Positions 35,503-47,855 of a DNA stretch of 64,000 nt are shown here, in pieces; position 1 is the first letter of the stretch, and each line of letters opens with the position of its first letter. Under the pieces are notes generated by a model. The model ran no database searches. It saw only the letters and a list, made by a program, of their open reading frames with translations, and was not told where the DNA came from. Where the stretch lies: positions 1,240,001 through 1,304,000 of the forward strand of contig JALJCQ010000003.1 of assembly GCA_023091665.1 (NCBI GenBank). Reading direction: 5' to 3'. The translations under genes were made by a program, and so were the position numbers. This stretch comes from Pythium myriotylum (lineage: Eukaryota; Oomycota; Peronosporomycetes; Pythiales; Pythiaceae).

Positions 35503-36480
35503 ATGGACGCTGGTGTCTTCAAGAAGAAGGCGCGCCGAGGCGGCGCAGCGACCGCTCGCAAGCGGCCCAGAGACGAGGACGCCGGTGCGAGAGAGCACGC
35601 GCGCGACGAGGGAGAAGAGGCGCTCGCCGCGCTCGAGGAGCTGCGCGAGGACCAGCGGCTGCGCGCGACGCGCCGGCGCGCCGAGCCCCGACCGCGGCGC
35701 GCAGAGACCGCGGCCGCGAGCGAGCGCCGCGCGCCCGCGCAGTACGGGCTCCACGACCCGAAAAAGGACGGCGCGCCCGGGCAGAAGCTCCTGAACCTGC
35801 TCGACGGCCAGTTCACGGGACAGAGCGGCGTCACGCCGCGAGACCAGTACGAAGAGCTAGCGTGAGCATCTGTGTCGGCGCGCGAGGGGGCGAACGGGCG
35901 ACTGACAGATGAGGATGGTGGTCACGCAGTAACAAGTACGTCGAGGAGCGCCTCCAGAGCAAGCGGGAAAGCGCCGACGACGAGACCCCGAGCCATGGCC
36001 ATGGGCTAGCGCTCACGGACGAAGACGCGCTCTACGTCGAGCTGCGCACCGAGCTCGGCGGCCCGAAAGCAGCGCCCGAGTCGGTCGACGGCGGCGTGCT
36101 CGTCTGGAACACGGGCATCGCCGAGGTCGAGCTGCCGGCGACGTACCACGAGAAGACGCTTCTCGAGACGAAGAAGGCGCTGGAGCGAGAGCGCGCCGCG
36201 TCGCAACGCACTGTCGCGAGCTCGGCGCTGCCGGCCAACTTCAGCACCGACTTCAACCGCCACAAGAGCGACTTCCTCGCCGAGCTCAAGTCGCTGAGCA
36301 AAGGTCTGTGTTTGCGTCGTTTTCTGTGCCGTTTCTTTCTGGCCCCAACTGACTCGGCGACGTGTGGCAGAGGAACAGCGCGAGCGCGGCTTCGTCGCAG
36401 CGCCCAAGAGAGACAAGCCGAGCGACGACCAGGCCGTCGCGCGCTTCCGCAAGATGGAGAGCCGCCGGCGCCACAACTAG
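35503..36480 (+). CDS. TLS1 / C9orf78 (HCA59) splicing-factor homologue
   Basis: Three exons: 35503-35861, 35930-36303 and 36371-36480, 280 residues; both junctions split codons and restore frame. Family landmarks are in order: a basic N-terminus (FKKKARRGG), an acidic/Arg helix ending LREDQRLR, the NKYVEERLQSKR helix, the short GIAEVELPATY motif, the block LPANFSTDFNRHKSDFLAEL, and the C-terminal DDQAVARFRKMESRRR signature. In fission yeast and human, TLS1/C9orf78 binds the U5 helicase Brr2 and affects splicing of selected introns; the same nuclear role is inferred here. Confidence 0.85.
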
Positions 36481-36516
36481 GGCAGTGTACTCATATAATA
36501 GAACTCGCTGTAACTG

Positions 36517-36534
36517 GGTTACGTGGTTACGTGG
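36517..36534. repeat. Tandem GGTTACGTG pair
   Basis: GGTTACGTGGTTACGTGG is a perfect tandem repeat of an 8-bp unit containing TACGTG, 50 bp upstream of the next ATG (36584). It could be a paired bZIP/bHLH-type site in a 103-bp intergenic gap; function is inferred only from position. Confidence 0.4.
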
Positions 36535-36583
36535 CAGTGAGGTGTCTGACTTCCTCCTCGTGTCATAAAGGGACCACGCGGCG

Positions 36584-37637
36584 ATGGCGAGCTGGCTGTG
36601 GGGCAACGAGACGACCGAGCAGGCGCAGATCGTCGTGAGCGCGCTGCAGGGCGAGCTGGACGAGCGCGATGGCAAGATCAAGGCGCTGGAGGCGGCGCTG
36701 CGGCGCGAGCAGCAGGAGCTCTCGCGCGTCGTCGCGGATGAGATCAGCGCGCTCGAGCAGCGCAAGGCCCGCATCGAGGCCGAGCTGAGCGAGGTGAACG
36801 CGCTGCTCGAGGAGAAGCAGGCGCTGCTCAAGAGCGGCGGCAAGAAGGAAAAGAAGTCCAAGAAGAAGAAAGTGACCGCGGCCAAAGAGGCCGAGGCGGT
36901 CGCCGAGAAGAAGCCCAAAACGCCGGCGGCCGCGGCCGAGGCCGAAGCTCCCGCGCCCAAACCGAAGAAGTCCAAAACGCCTGCGGCCGATGCCGATTCA
37001 GACGCGGCTCCATCGAAATCCAAGAAGTCCAAAGCTCCTGCGGCTGATGCTGCTGGAGATACTGAGGCGCCCAAGCCGAAGAAGCTCCCGATGGACAAGC
37101 ACCTGAAGAAGATCGCAAAGGTAGAGCCCAACGTCGCCTTCATTATCCAGCGCAGCACGGTGCGTCATGACCTTGAGATGCATCTGGTGCCAGACGTTGA
37201 TCTGACCATGTATTTGTTCGCAGAACTCCAACACCGTTGTGTACGCCGCGGGGTTGACTGCTGATAAGCAATTAGATAGTGCCAAGCCGCTAGATGTGTA
37301 CTGGATCATGTACGAGAAGAGCGGCGCTCCTCGAGAAGATCTCAATATGATTGAGCGCAACACGGCCTACGGCGTGTCATGCAGCCCGTCCAAGACTCGC
37401 GGGCAGTTCGCAGCGTCTATCGCTTCGCTGAAGGATCGCGAATGCACGTTGTTGATTGACGAACACGGCAATGTGCAAGCGCGAACTGTCATCAACGGGA
37501 AGAAAGGGATGGTTCTTCGCCGCGTCTACGTGCAGATGACGAGTAGCTGGGGGATCCCGGCTGTTGATTACATTGAGATTTTTGGCGTGGACCCGGCAAC
37601 CCATGAGCCTGTTTACGAGAAGAAGAGTAACAAGTAG
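36584..37637 (+). CDS. DUF4833-like protein with coiled-coil and Lys/Ala-rich linker
   Basis: Two exons, 36584-37159 and 37224-37637, joined in phase 0, 329 residues. Residues about 10-85 form a coiled coil (ELDERDGKIKALEAAL onward to EEKQALL). Then comes a Lys/Ala/Pro linker with three imperfect repeats of KKSK-(T/A)-PAADA. The C-terminal 145 residues match the small beta-rich DUF4833 pattern: VAFIIQRSTNSNTVVYAAGL, KPLDVYWIMYEK, a central GVSCSPSK, and RRVYVQM...VDYIEIFG. In bacteria and protists that domain occurs alone; here it is attached to a coiled coil. Biochemical function unknown. Confidence 0.7.
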
Positions 37638-37700
37638 ATCTTTCAGCGAATAGAGTCAAGTTCGATTTGGTGCGTGCGTTGACTTGAGGTTGAGATTTAG

Positions 37701-38684
37701 CTATAGACCCTTTCGTATCATGATGAAGGCTGCACCCCCAACGGCTGTCGCGAGTATCCCACGTAGAATGTCTTCCGGGACTTCGTGTGTGACGTGTTTG
37801 GATGTCAAGTATACTCCCAAACCGAGCGATCCACCAAGACGAACTGCCGTCGGGATGTGGATCGATTTGGCTCTGTACCCTGTGTAAGCCGCAGACGCTG
37901 ACGTTGGCACAATAGAGAGTAACGACGTGCCGATGATTGATTCTTGCGACATATCGGTGACTGCTGTGAGGTAAGCAGTCACGAGGACACCGCCACCGAC
38001 GCCGACAAGCCCCGAGATGAAGCCGGCCAAACCACCCGCAATAGCGTATTGCATGTTTACTCGCGTGAACCGCAGCAAATCAGTCATGCCATCGTTGAGA
38101 AAATTGTGGTCATTTGTGTGGTGGTATCGCTGCAAATCGAGATCGTCAACATTGGCATGGAGCGTCGGCAATCGTGGGCTGTCCTTCAACAGAACCATCG
38201 GGGCGGTGGCCAACATTGCGACCCCAACGGCAAGAGAAAGCCTCGTGCTGGGGATCTTTTGGGCAATCTTTACGCCCAAGCGCGCACACAGAATTGACGG
38301 GACAGTGGCCACGACTGCGAGAGGGATGTTGCAGGCGCCGGCGGCCAAGTGGTTGGAAGCGCCGATCAGCGCGCTGAAAGTGATGGCCCCGTGCTGAGTC
38401 CCGTTGATGGTCTGCTGCGTCATGTTCGTGAGTTTAGCGAGCGCAGGGATGAGAATGATGCCGCCGCCTGTGCCCGTGAGCGCAGACGCAACGCCAGAGA
38501 AGCCGCCGAGCGCGGAGCTGGCGAGCAGAGACAATCCGTCGTTGCTCGACGAGACGCGAGGTCTCGCTGTGCTGCAGACGCGGCTTGGACGGACTCGCGA
38601 TGGAGGGGACAGCGCGCGTGTGTCGAGCGTGTGAGGCCCCCGACAGGGCTGGCGCGGAGACGCCCCACGGAGCGCAGCCCTCAT
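37701..38684 (-). CDS. TauE/SafE-family membrane transporter, copy 1
   Basis: A single exon of 327 residues. The first 45 residues are Arg/Ser/Pro-rich without acids, like an organelle (mitochondrial) presequence. The TauE/SafE double-repeat follows: first half with GFSGVASALTGTGGGIILIP, second half with GFISGLVGVGGGVLVTAYLT and a conserved IIGTSLLSIVP, about eight membrane spans in all. Bacterial members export sulfite or organosulfonates. It is the first of three tandem, same-strand paralogues (with 38823-39782 and 40106-41151) that align over their whole length, so they arose by local duplication. Confidence 0.85.
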   Translation of the reverse strand: MRAALRGASPRQPCRGPHTLDTRALSPPSRVRPSRVCSTARPRVSSSNDGLSLLASSALGGFSGVASALTGTGGGIILIPALAKLTNMTQQTINGTQHGAITFSALIGASNHLAAGACNIPLAVVATVPSILCARLGVKIAQKIPSTRLSLAVGVAMLATAPMVLLKDSPRLPTLHANVDDLDLQRYHHTNDHNFLNDGMTDLLRFTRVNMQYAIAGGLAGFISGLVGVGGGVLVTAYLTAVTDMSQESIIGTSLLSIVPTSASAAYTGYRAKSIHIPTAVRLGGSLGLGVYLTSKHVTHEVPEDILRGILATAVGGAAFIMIRKGL

Positions 38685-38822
38685 CTCGGCTTCACGAGAG
38701 TGGAATGGTTAATGTTCCGATTAGGTTAACCGAGGATGGAGGAAGAGAATGGCGTCTTGGTGAGACCGATCGCTCGCTTCCGTCTCTACGTCTATTTGCA
38801 CTGAACACTCTAATTCACAATC

Positions 38823-39782
38823 TCAGAGGCCGCGACGCAGCATCACGAGCGCCGCGGTGCCCAGCGTCGCCCCGAGAAGGCCGCGCAGAACCTCCTCCGG
38901 AACTTCTTGTGTCACGTATTTCGATGTGAGGAACACCGACAGACCCAGCGACGCACCAAGACGAAGAGTCGTCGGAACGTGAACGGACTTGGCTCTGAAG
39001 TTAAAGTAGCCTGCTGAGGCGGCAGTTGGGAGGATGGATAAGAGCGAAGTGCCGATGATAGCCTCCTGCGGCATTTCGCTCGCTGCCGTCAAGTATGCCG
39101 TCACCATGATGCCACCGCCAATCCCGACGAGGCCTGAGATGAATCCTGCGAAGCAGCCTGCGACCAAATATTTGAGGTTCACCCGCGCAAAACCAGGCAA
39201 ATCGTGGATAATGCGGTCGAAGTACTCGTCGTGGGTGGCCGGACGGTAGCACTGGAGATCGAGCGGGTCGGCTTTGCCACCAAACTTCGGAAAGTTAGGG
39301 CTGTTCTTGAAGACCATGATCGGCGCACAAGCCAGCATGGCCAACCCGACAGCCACCGAAAGCCGCTTGCTGCTCACTCGGTGCGCAGCTCGCACGCCCA
39401 TGCGAGCGAATGCGATCGCCGGCACGGTCGTCGCCACGGCGAGGGGCAAGTTGCAGGCGCCGGTCTCCAAGTGGTTGTACGCGCCGAGCAGCACACTGAA
39501 GGCGACGGCGCCTTGCTGCGTGCCGTTGATGGTCTGCTGGGACATGGCAGTGAACTTCGCGAGCACGGGGATGATGACGATGCCGCCTCCTGCGCCTGTG
39601 AGGCCCGACATGACGCCCGCGAGCCCGCCGACGACAGCGCTGGCGCCGGCCGAGAGACCCTCTTTGGCCGGCGGGCGATTTGCCGATGAGCACAGCACGC
39701 GGTGGCCATGCGGCCTTCTGGGCGCGCGCAGCGCCGCGGCGAGCGGGCGGAGGGCCGCACGCCGTGGACCCACGAGCAGCAT
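38823..39782 (-). CDS. TauE/SafE-family membrane transporter, copy 2
   Basis: A single exon of 319 residues from the ATG complementary to 39780-39782 (MLLVGPRRAALRPLAAAL), again with a basic leader lacking acidic residues. It has the same repeated cores as copy 1: GVMSGLTGAGGGIVIIPVLA and GFISGLVGIGGGIMVTAYLT, then IIGTSLLSILPTAAS. The hydrophilic loop between the halves differs in length from its neighbours (KADPLDLQCYRPATHDEYFD). Only 138 bp separate its stop from the start of copy 1, which must therefore have a very short promoter. Confidence 0.87.
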   Translation of the reverse strand: MLLVGPRRAALRPLAAALRAPRRPHGHRVLCSSANRPPAKEGLSAGASAVVGGLAGVMSGLTGAGGGIVIIPVLAKFTAMSQQTINGTQQGAVAFSVLLGAYNHLETGACNLPLAVATTVPAIAFARMGVRAAHRVSSKRLSVAVGLAMLACAPIMVFKNSPNFPKFGGKADPLDLQCYRPATHDEYFDRIIHDLPGFARVNLKYLVAGCFAGFISGLVGIGGGIMVTAYLTAASEMPQEAIIGTSLLSILPTAASAGYFNFRAKSVHVPTTLRLGASLGLSVFLTSKYVTQEVPEEVLRGLLGATLGTAALVMLRRGL

Positions 39783-40105
39783 GACGGACGAAGTGTTCAA
39801 CTGAGAAGGACTGGGTCAGGGCTCCGGCTAAGTTAACGTTCGACTGGAGTGATTTCACAATCAAGTTAACGTCGAGGAACCAGCTGAGCAGAGGAAGACA
39901 ACGACCTCTTTGAAGCGTGACGTGAATTGTGCTTAGTAGCCGAGGCATCTCTGCTGCTTGGAGCGCTTCATGAGAAGCTGCGAGCGTAACCAGCGATCGC
40001 ATTTAGCCAAGAGCGAGGGGGCGTACCCATGTCGCGTCTCTGTAGTCGCCAACGCGACAGGGGCGCAAAGTGAAGCCATCTATTAGACTCGAGCATCAGA
40101 CTGCT
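39783..40105. promoter_or_regulatory. 323-bp gap between TauE copies 2 and 3, with repeated AAGTTAACGT
   Basis: No gene is supported here. Two exact copies of AAGTTAACGT lie at 39830-39839 and 39863-39872, 33 bp apart, 48-90 bp upstream of the copy 2 start. A related GGTTAACC-type element (attaggttaaccg) lies upstream of copy 1 at about 38720-38735. A shared regulatory site for the paralogues is possible. Confidence 0.4.
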
Positions 40106-41151
40106 CTACAGGCCGCGACGCATCATCACGATGGCTGCTGAGCCCAGTGTCGTTGCGAGGATCGTGCGCAGCGTGTCTTCGGGGACGTCGTGCGTCACAT
40201 ACTTGGACGTCAGGAAGACGCCAGCACCGAGCCCACCGCCCACGCGGAACGCTGTCGGGAGGTGGATTGCCTTGGCCTTGATGTTAAAGTAGGTGGACGA
40301 GGCCGCTGTCGGCACGATCGAGATCAACGAAGTGCCGATGATAAACTCTTGCGGCATGTCACTAGCGGCAGTCAGGTACGCAGTCATCAAGATGCCGCCG
40401 CCCAGGCCGCACAGTCCCGAGATGAACCCAGCGAAACAGCCTGCGAGGACATACTTCAAGTTTGCCTGCACGAAGCCCGGCACGTCACGCGCGACGCGGT
40501 CCGTGTATGTCAGCGCGGTTTCGCTTTCGAGGGTCTCCTTTGTGTTGGTCGAAGTGTAGAACTGCAGGTCGAGAGGGTTGGTGTTGTTGGTAAACTTTGG
40601 GAAGTACGGGCTCTTCTTCAGAACGATCAGCGGCGTGCACATGAGCATCGCCGAGCCAACGACGAGCGACAAGCGCTTGCTGCTCAGACGCTGCGCAGTT
40701 TGCACCCCGTATCTCGCGAAAATGACCGACGGGATGGTGGTAACCATCGCCAGCGGAAGGTTGCAAGCGCCTGACTGCAGGTGGTTGGACGCGCCAAGGG
40801 AGGCAGCGACGGTCACGGCGCTGATGGACGTGCCGTTGATAGCCTGCTGGGTGAGGTTAGTGAACTTGGCAAGAGTCTAAGAGCATCGCAGAGTCTCCGT
40901 CAAAATCGCAGCCGCGTGTCCCAGTGCGAGTTCCTACGACTCACTGGGATGAGGATGAGACCGCCGCCGACCCCCGTGAGCGCTGAGACGACGCCGGCGA
41001 AGCCGCCGGCCGCGATGCCGACGCCGAGAGAGAGCTTGGCGCCGTCGTCGCCCTTGGGCGCAGCCGAGCAGAAGACGCGCGGGCGCGCGCTGCGCCGCGT
41101 CGGGACGCTGCCGGCGGATCGCGAGACGCTCTGGCGCACGGCGCGGTGCAT
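40106..41151 (-). CDS. TauE/SafE-family membrane transporter, copy 3 (with one intron)
   Basis: Two exons, 41151-40945 and 40876-40106, joined in phase 0 across a 68-nt intron, 325 residues. The start chosen is MHRAVRQSVSRSAG, a basic presequence-like leader; a longer start (41232) exists in frame but is less targeting-like. The intron falls exactly after the first membrane motif (GVGGGLILIP), and the second exon opens TLAKFTNLTQQAINGT, matching copies 1 and 2 without a gap. The second core is GFISGLCGLGGGILMTAYLT. The copies share a likely function in sulfite or small organic anion transport across an organelle membrane, inferred from family. Confidence 0.85.
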
Positions 41152-41233
41152 AGCGGAAGCCGAAATGGACGGAGCTCGGGGTCCTCCTCGCGGCGTGTCG
41201 CTGAGTCGGGGATGTTTGACATGATGACGCAAG

Positions 41234-41564
41234 TGGGACGAAAAATACGAGCTGATCCTGGTAAACTACGACGCTCTCGTGGAGCATGGTGCCCCGCCGA
41301 TGGCTCCGCGCGATGCGGGGCTCGGCGCGTGACGCCCCGTCTCGCCGTTCGGTCGCGACGTCGCGAGGCGACTCACAGGAAGAACAAGCGGCGTCTGCGC
41401 TGCCCGCCAGCGACGAGCGACGCCGGCCAGGGCAGGTCAGCGAGCGCAACCCGTGGCGACACTTCCAGGCCTTCGGCAGCATGGACGAGTACGTCGACGT
41501 CACGCTCATCCACTACGAGAACGAGCCGCCTCAAAACGACTCGCCTCCAGATAAAGAGACATAG
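41234..41564 (+). CDS. Small unrecognised protein, 5' end uncertain
   Basis: Two stretches look coding. The first, 41234-41328 (WDEKYELILVNYDALVEHGA...), ends at the donor GTGACG. The second, 41411-41564, ends NPWRHFQAFGSMDEYVDVTL then IHYENEPP. Splicing GC|GTGACG to CCGCCAG|C restores the frame. No ATG lies in the first segment's own frame, so a further 5' exon must be spliced on; an ATG at 41165 (MDGARG) is a candidate but would require a 39-nt intron. An alternative unspliced start at 41286 gives 92 residues with the same C-terminus. Its stop is 35 bp from the MCM3 stop. Confidence 0.4.
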
Positions 41565-41599
41565 ATGGTGTTTCTGTATTATACTACGAGCTAAGTTTC

Positions 41600-44447
<2,848 letters not shown>

Positions 44448-44503
44448 GGGCTCCTCCTGCTCGCCGTCCTGCGCGTTCGAGCTTGCCGCGCTTTCGGAGG
44501 CCG

Positions 44504-44546
44504 CCGCGAAAAACCCACGCGCCCGAGATTTCCCAAAAACCCACGC
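44504..44546. promoter_or_regulatory. MCM3 5' flank: E2F-like site and duplicated AAAAACCCACGC
   Basis: On the MCM3 coding strand, TTTTTCGCGG (44504-44513) is a 7-of-8 match to TTTSSCGC, 57 bp before the ATG. AAAAACCCACGC occurs twice on the plus strand (44509-44520 and 44535-44546), 26 bp apart, the first overlapping the E2F-like site. The gap to the upstream LRR gene is only 279 bp. Confidence 0.45.
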
Positions 44547-44726
44547 CGCTCTCTACCGACAGACGGAGCTGGTCGCGGGCACTTTCCACAAATCTAGACA
44601 AATTTGGAATTTAAAAAAAACCGCGCGGGACCCATCTTCGCGCCTCTTTCTCGAGTGTATAAAACACGCCCAGGGTGATTAAAACAGTCAGTTGGAAACG
44701 GTCGCTCGAAAATGGGTTCAGGCACC

Positions 44727-45494
44727 TCACATGATGCCGCAGACCTGCGACGACACCCGCACGACGTGCTTCTTGACGAAGAGGTAGTGGTGCGGCCGCT
44801 CGGCCTCGAGCGCGCCTTTCTCTCGCTGCAGCTGAGCGATCTCTTGGCGCAGTCGCAGCCGCTCTTCGTCGCTCACGCGAGCCATGCGCTCCAGGTCGCG
44901 GTTGATGCCCACGAGCTCATCCACCTCTGCCCGGTGGCGCTTGACCGTGCCGCAGATCCACAGCACGAGCCGTGTGTTCCCTCTCAGCGATTCTGGAATG
45001 TCTTCAAGGTCATTTTGGTCGCAGATGACCTCCTCTAGCTTCAGACAGTCGCACAGCGTGTGCGGAAGCGATGTCAGTTGATTGTGGCGCACGTTCAGCA
45101 CGCGCAGCTCTTCAAGGTGACCAAGCTCGTCGGGCAGTGTCGTGAGCTCATTGTAAGACACATCGAGTAGCTCGAGGCGCTCGCAATACCGCAGTTCTGG
45201 TGGAAGTTCCTTGAGACGGTTGTGATGGAGCTCGAGCCTTCGCAACTGGACGCAAGAGCCGATTTGTTTGGGGATCGCTGTGATGCGGTTGTTCGCGAGA
45301 AGAAGCTCGCGAAGTAGCACGAGATTGCCGACTTCCGGTGTCAAATGGACAAGTTGGTTCCGAGAAGCATTGAGCACAAGTAAGAATTCAGTGTAATCCC
45401 ACACAACTTCATCGAGAGTGACCCAGTGTTTGTCTTGGAGATCGAGAACGCCGTTGGCATCTGGACGGAGAGACTCGTCGAACAGATCCTCCAT
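44727..45494 (-). CDS. Leucine-rich-repeat protein with C-terminal coiled coil
   Basis: 255 residues from MEDLFDESLRPDANG; upstream in-frame sequence looks like leader without a better start. About six LRRs of 23 residues run from residue about 35 to 175, with the x-L-x-x-L-x-L-x-x-N-x-L pattern (LRELLLANNRITAIPKQIG, LELHHNRLKELPPEL, LDVSYNELTTLPDELG). They are of the short SDS22/RSU1-like Leu-Pro type. They are capped by a charged helix (GINRDLERMARVSDEERLRL and on). No signal peptide or membrane segment, so likely cytosolic. It is a protein-interaction module; partner unknown. Confidence 0.85.
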   Translation of the reverse strand: MEDLFDESLRPDANGVLDLQDKHWVTLDEVVWDYTEFLLVLNASRNQLVHLTPEVGNLVLLRELLLANNRITAIPKQIGSCVQLRRLELHHNRLKELPPELRYCERLELLDVSYNELTTLPDELGHLEELRVLNVRHNQLTSLPHTLCDCLKLEEVICDQNDLEDIPESLRGNTRLVLWICGTVKRHRAEVDELVGINRDLERMARVSDEERLRLRQEIAQLQREKGALEAERPHHYLFVKKHVVRVSSQVCGIM

Positions 45495-45604
45495 GATGAC
45501 CCGGCTGCAATTCTGAGTAGCCGAAATTGCTGTAAGCTGCAAATTTAGAACCAAACAATGCTGACGAGTTATCATTCCCAGCAAGTCAAGTTTAGCTCAA
45601 TATT

Positions 45605-47460
45605 CTACTCCTCCTGCTCCTCCTCTTCAGCTCCTTCGGCTGGCTCCTGAACAACCACATCAACTCGAACACGATGCCACGCGTTATTAAGCACGCCGCG
45701 CATGTTCCAAATCGGCGCGATGGTGTCAGGCTGAACATTGTAGGATGAATCTACGGCTTTGCAAGACACATCGAGAGTTTTCGTGCCAGGTGGCACGTCA
45801 ACGTCGATTTCCCACGGGGTCCAAGCCCAAGCACGGTTGTACTTTTGGCGTCGACCAGATTCGTGGAGTTCAGCTGGGGTCCACGTTTTTCCGCCATCAA
45901 CCGACACGTCCACACGAATGATGTTGCGACCTCCGCCACTCCATGCATAGCCTTTGATCGTAACAATAGATGAGTCTGATTCATCTTCAACTGTCAGCAC
46001 AGTTCCATTCTTTGGCTCCGTGATTGCCGACTGGACAGGAAGCTCCTGGATGGAATCGCCCGCAAACCTCCAGTAGTCATCACGTGTGTAATCGACGTTT
46101 GGTGGGAAGCCTTTGTAGTCCCGCTGCTGCCAAAAGCTTGGGCTCTCTTGTGATGATAAAATAATCTTGTGCACAAACTTCACGTTCCGCGCTCCCACAG
46201 TTCCCGGTACGATGACGCGCAGCGGGTATCCGTGGTCCCTTGGAATAGGCTCCCCATTCATCTCGAAAGCAAGGAGAACGTCCTTCCTCGGATCGAGGGC
46301 AGTTCCAATCGGGATCGAAGCACCGTAGCAGTTACCCTCAGTGTCTACATCAAGACCCTCAAATTGAACGTGTTGGATGATGCAGTTGCAGTCGTCGCAA
46401 TTCTCAATGTTCTCAGCTACGTCACAGTCATGACCTTCACGGCAGTCTTCTTCCTTCACGCCAACGCTCTCCAGCACGTCTGCAAGCTTGACTCCGGTCC
46501 AATTGGCAGTGGACAAAGCCGTAGTATCCCAGCTGAGACCATTTACCTGTTTAACACCAGACATTTCAGCGCGGCGATTTCCTGCGCACTGAATCGTTGT
46601 CGCCACGGTGTGGTGCTTGAAATTCGCCTTGAGATCATCGAGAGTAAACTCGATTGTCTTCCCTGTAAACACAGGACACCCTATGTCAGCGGGTCACGAC
46701 ATCTCCCAAGTTTCCGGTGCTTACCGTTCTCAACGCCTAGCCCTTCGATCTTTAGAGTGTAGTTGTCGATGTTCACATCGGGGACGGGCAGATGGTTCCG
46801 AACGAAGAACAATTCGTTTGGCGTGATGAACGACTCCATGAGCAGCTCCGGTGGTGGCTCAGCATTAAAAGGCATGCTTGAGTTGATCTTGAGCGCCGGA
46901 TGGCGGGTCGGGTCTCGGCTGTAGGGTCCGTCGCCGTATCTCTCTTTCCGCAACTTTTCCAGAGCCTCAACGTCCTCTTCCCGTAGGTTACCAATCCGCA
47001 AACTCTCCAGAATCTTGTGCACATCACCATGGTTGTGGGCAGCATACAATTGCCAGAAAGGTTCGATGGACTTGCCCGCCGCCAACAGAATCTTTGTCCC
47101 GCCAGGGTGGGAGGCGATGAACTTTGTGATGTCGTAGACACCATTGCGATAGACAACCCAGATGCCATTCTTCTTGGCCCCCGTGTGTTCTTGAACTTCT
47201 TGAAGTGTGTAAGTCGGAAGTGTCGGGATACGATCCCCCGGCACGGTTGCGCTCTCCTGGAACGCGACGGACGCGGCCGTGCCAGCGACGAGTCCAGCAG
47301 CGACGAGTCCGGCGACCGCGGCGACGCGACCCCGCGGCGCTTGCCGTGCTGACGAGGCCCGGGAGGACGCGTTGCTGTGGGCGGCGCTGGTGAGCGGCGC
47401 TGTCGAGGCCTGCAGAGGGCGCAGCGCTGCGGGCCGCACGCGCAGGAGGTGGCGCAGCAT
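45605..47460 (-). CDS. SUOX: Sulfite oxidase (cytochrome b5 + molybdopterin domains), mitochondrial
   Basis: Two exons, 47460-46725 and 46662-45605, with a codon split at the junction, 597 residues. It starts with a basic presequence (MLRHLLRVRPAALRPLQ) and a hydrophobic stretch (VAGLVAAGLVAGTAASVAF), as in intermembrane-space enzymes. A cytochrome b5 domain carries both haem ligands: HPGG (His about 118) and the second His in AAHNHGDVHK. The Moco domain has the molybdenum-ligand Cys in TIQCAGNRRAEM (Cys about 271), and the C-terminal dimerisation domain has VKGYAWSGGGR-type sequence (here IKGYAWSGGGRNI). It oxidises sulfite to sulfate, passing electrons to cytochrome c. Odd points: a Cys/Asp/Asn-rich insertion (CDVAENIENCDDCNC) in the Moco domain and a poly-Glu tail. 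An alternative acceptor 17 nt upstream would add six residues; the choice is by family fit. Confidence 0.92.
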
Positions 47461-47855
47461 CGTCGACTGGAGAATGCGAGGGGGGAGATGGAGGAATGGC
47501 GCATATCCAATCAGCATGAGGCAGAGCTGGACTCCATCGCCGGAACGCTGGGCGACTTGGGTTTTTGGGTGGCTGGTGGGTATCCGTCTGCATCCCTTGG
47601 CATAGTGACATCCCTCCATCAGAGGGCGCTGATTAGTTTCCGTGATCATGCCACCCTTTCTTGCGCCGCAACGTCATCGGCAAGTGAGGGTTCGATCGGA
47701 ATGATGACCGAGCGGCCCGACTGCCCAATGGGCGGCGCGCGAGCCACGCGTCGGAGCGATGGTGGACGGCCATCATCACCGCCAGTCGTCGGAGCTGATG
47801 ACGCTCCGTGAAGACGGATGCACGGCTCGCAGCAGCCAGTCTCCAAGTCGCCGCC
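47461..47855. promoter_or_regulatory. 395-bp divergent region between sulfite oxidase and nitroreductase 1
   Basis: Start codons face away from each other, so both promoters must lie here. No open frame with coding character was identified. An ATTGG/CCAAT pair near 47726-47731 (cccaatggg) and a purine-rich stretch (gaggggggagatggagg, 47487-47503) are the only notable sequence. Co-regulation of the two genes is possible but not shown. Confidence 0.45.

Noticed and set aside
45605..47460. Nitrate reductase instead of sulfite oxidase
   Set aside because: The cytochrome b5 domain is N-terminal and there is no C-terminal FAD/NADH reductase; the layout and presequence are those of sulfite oxidase.
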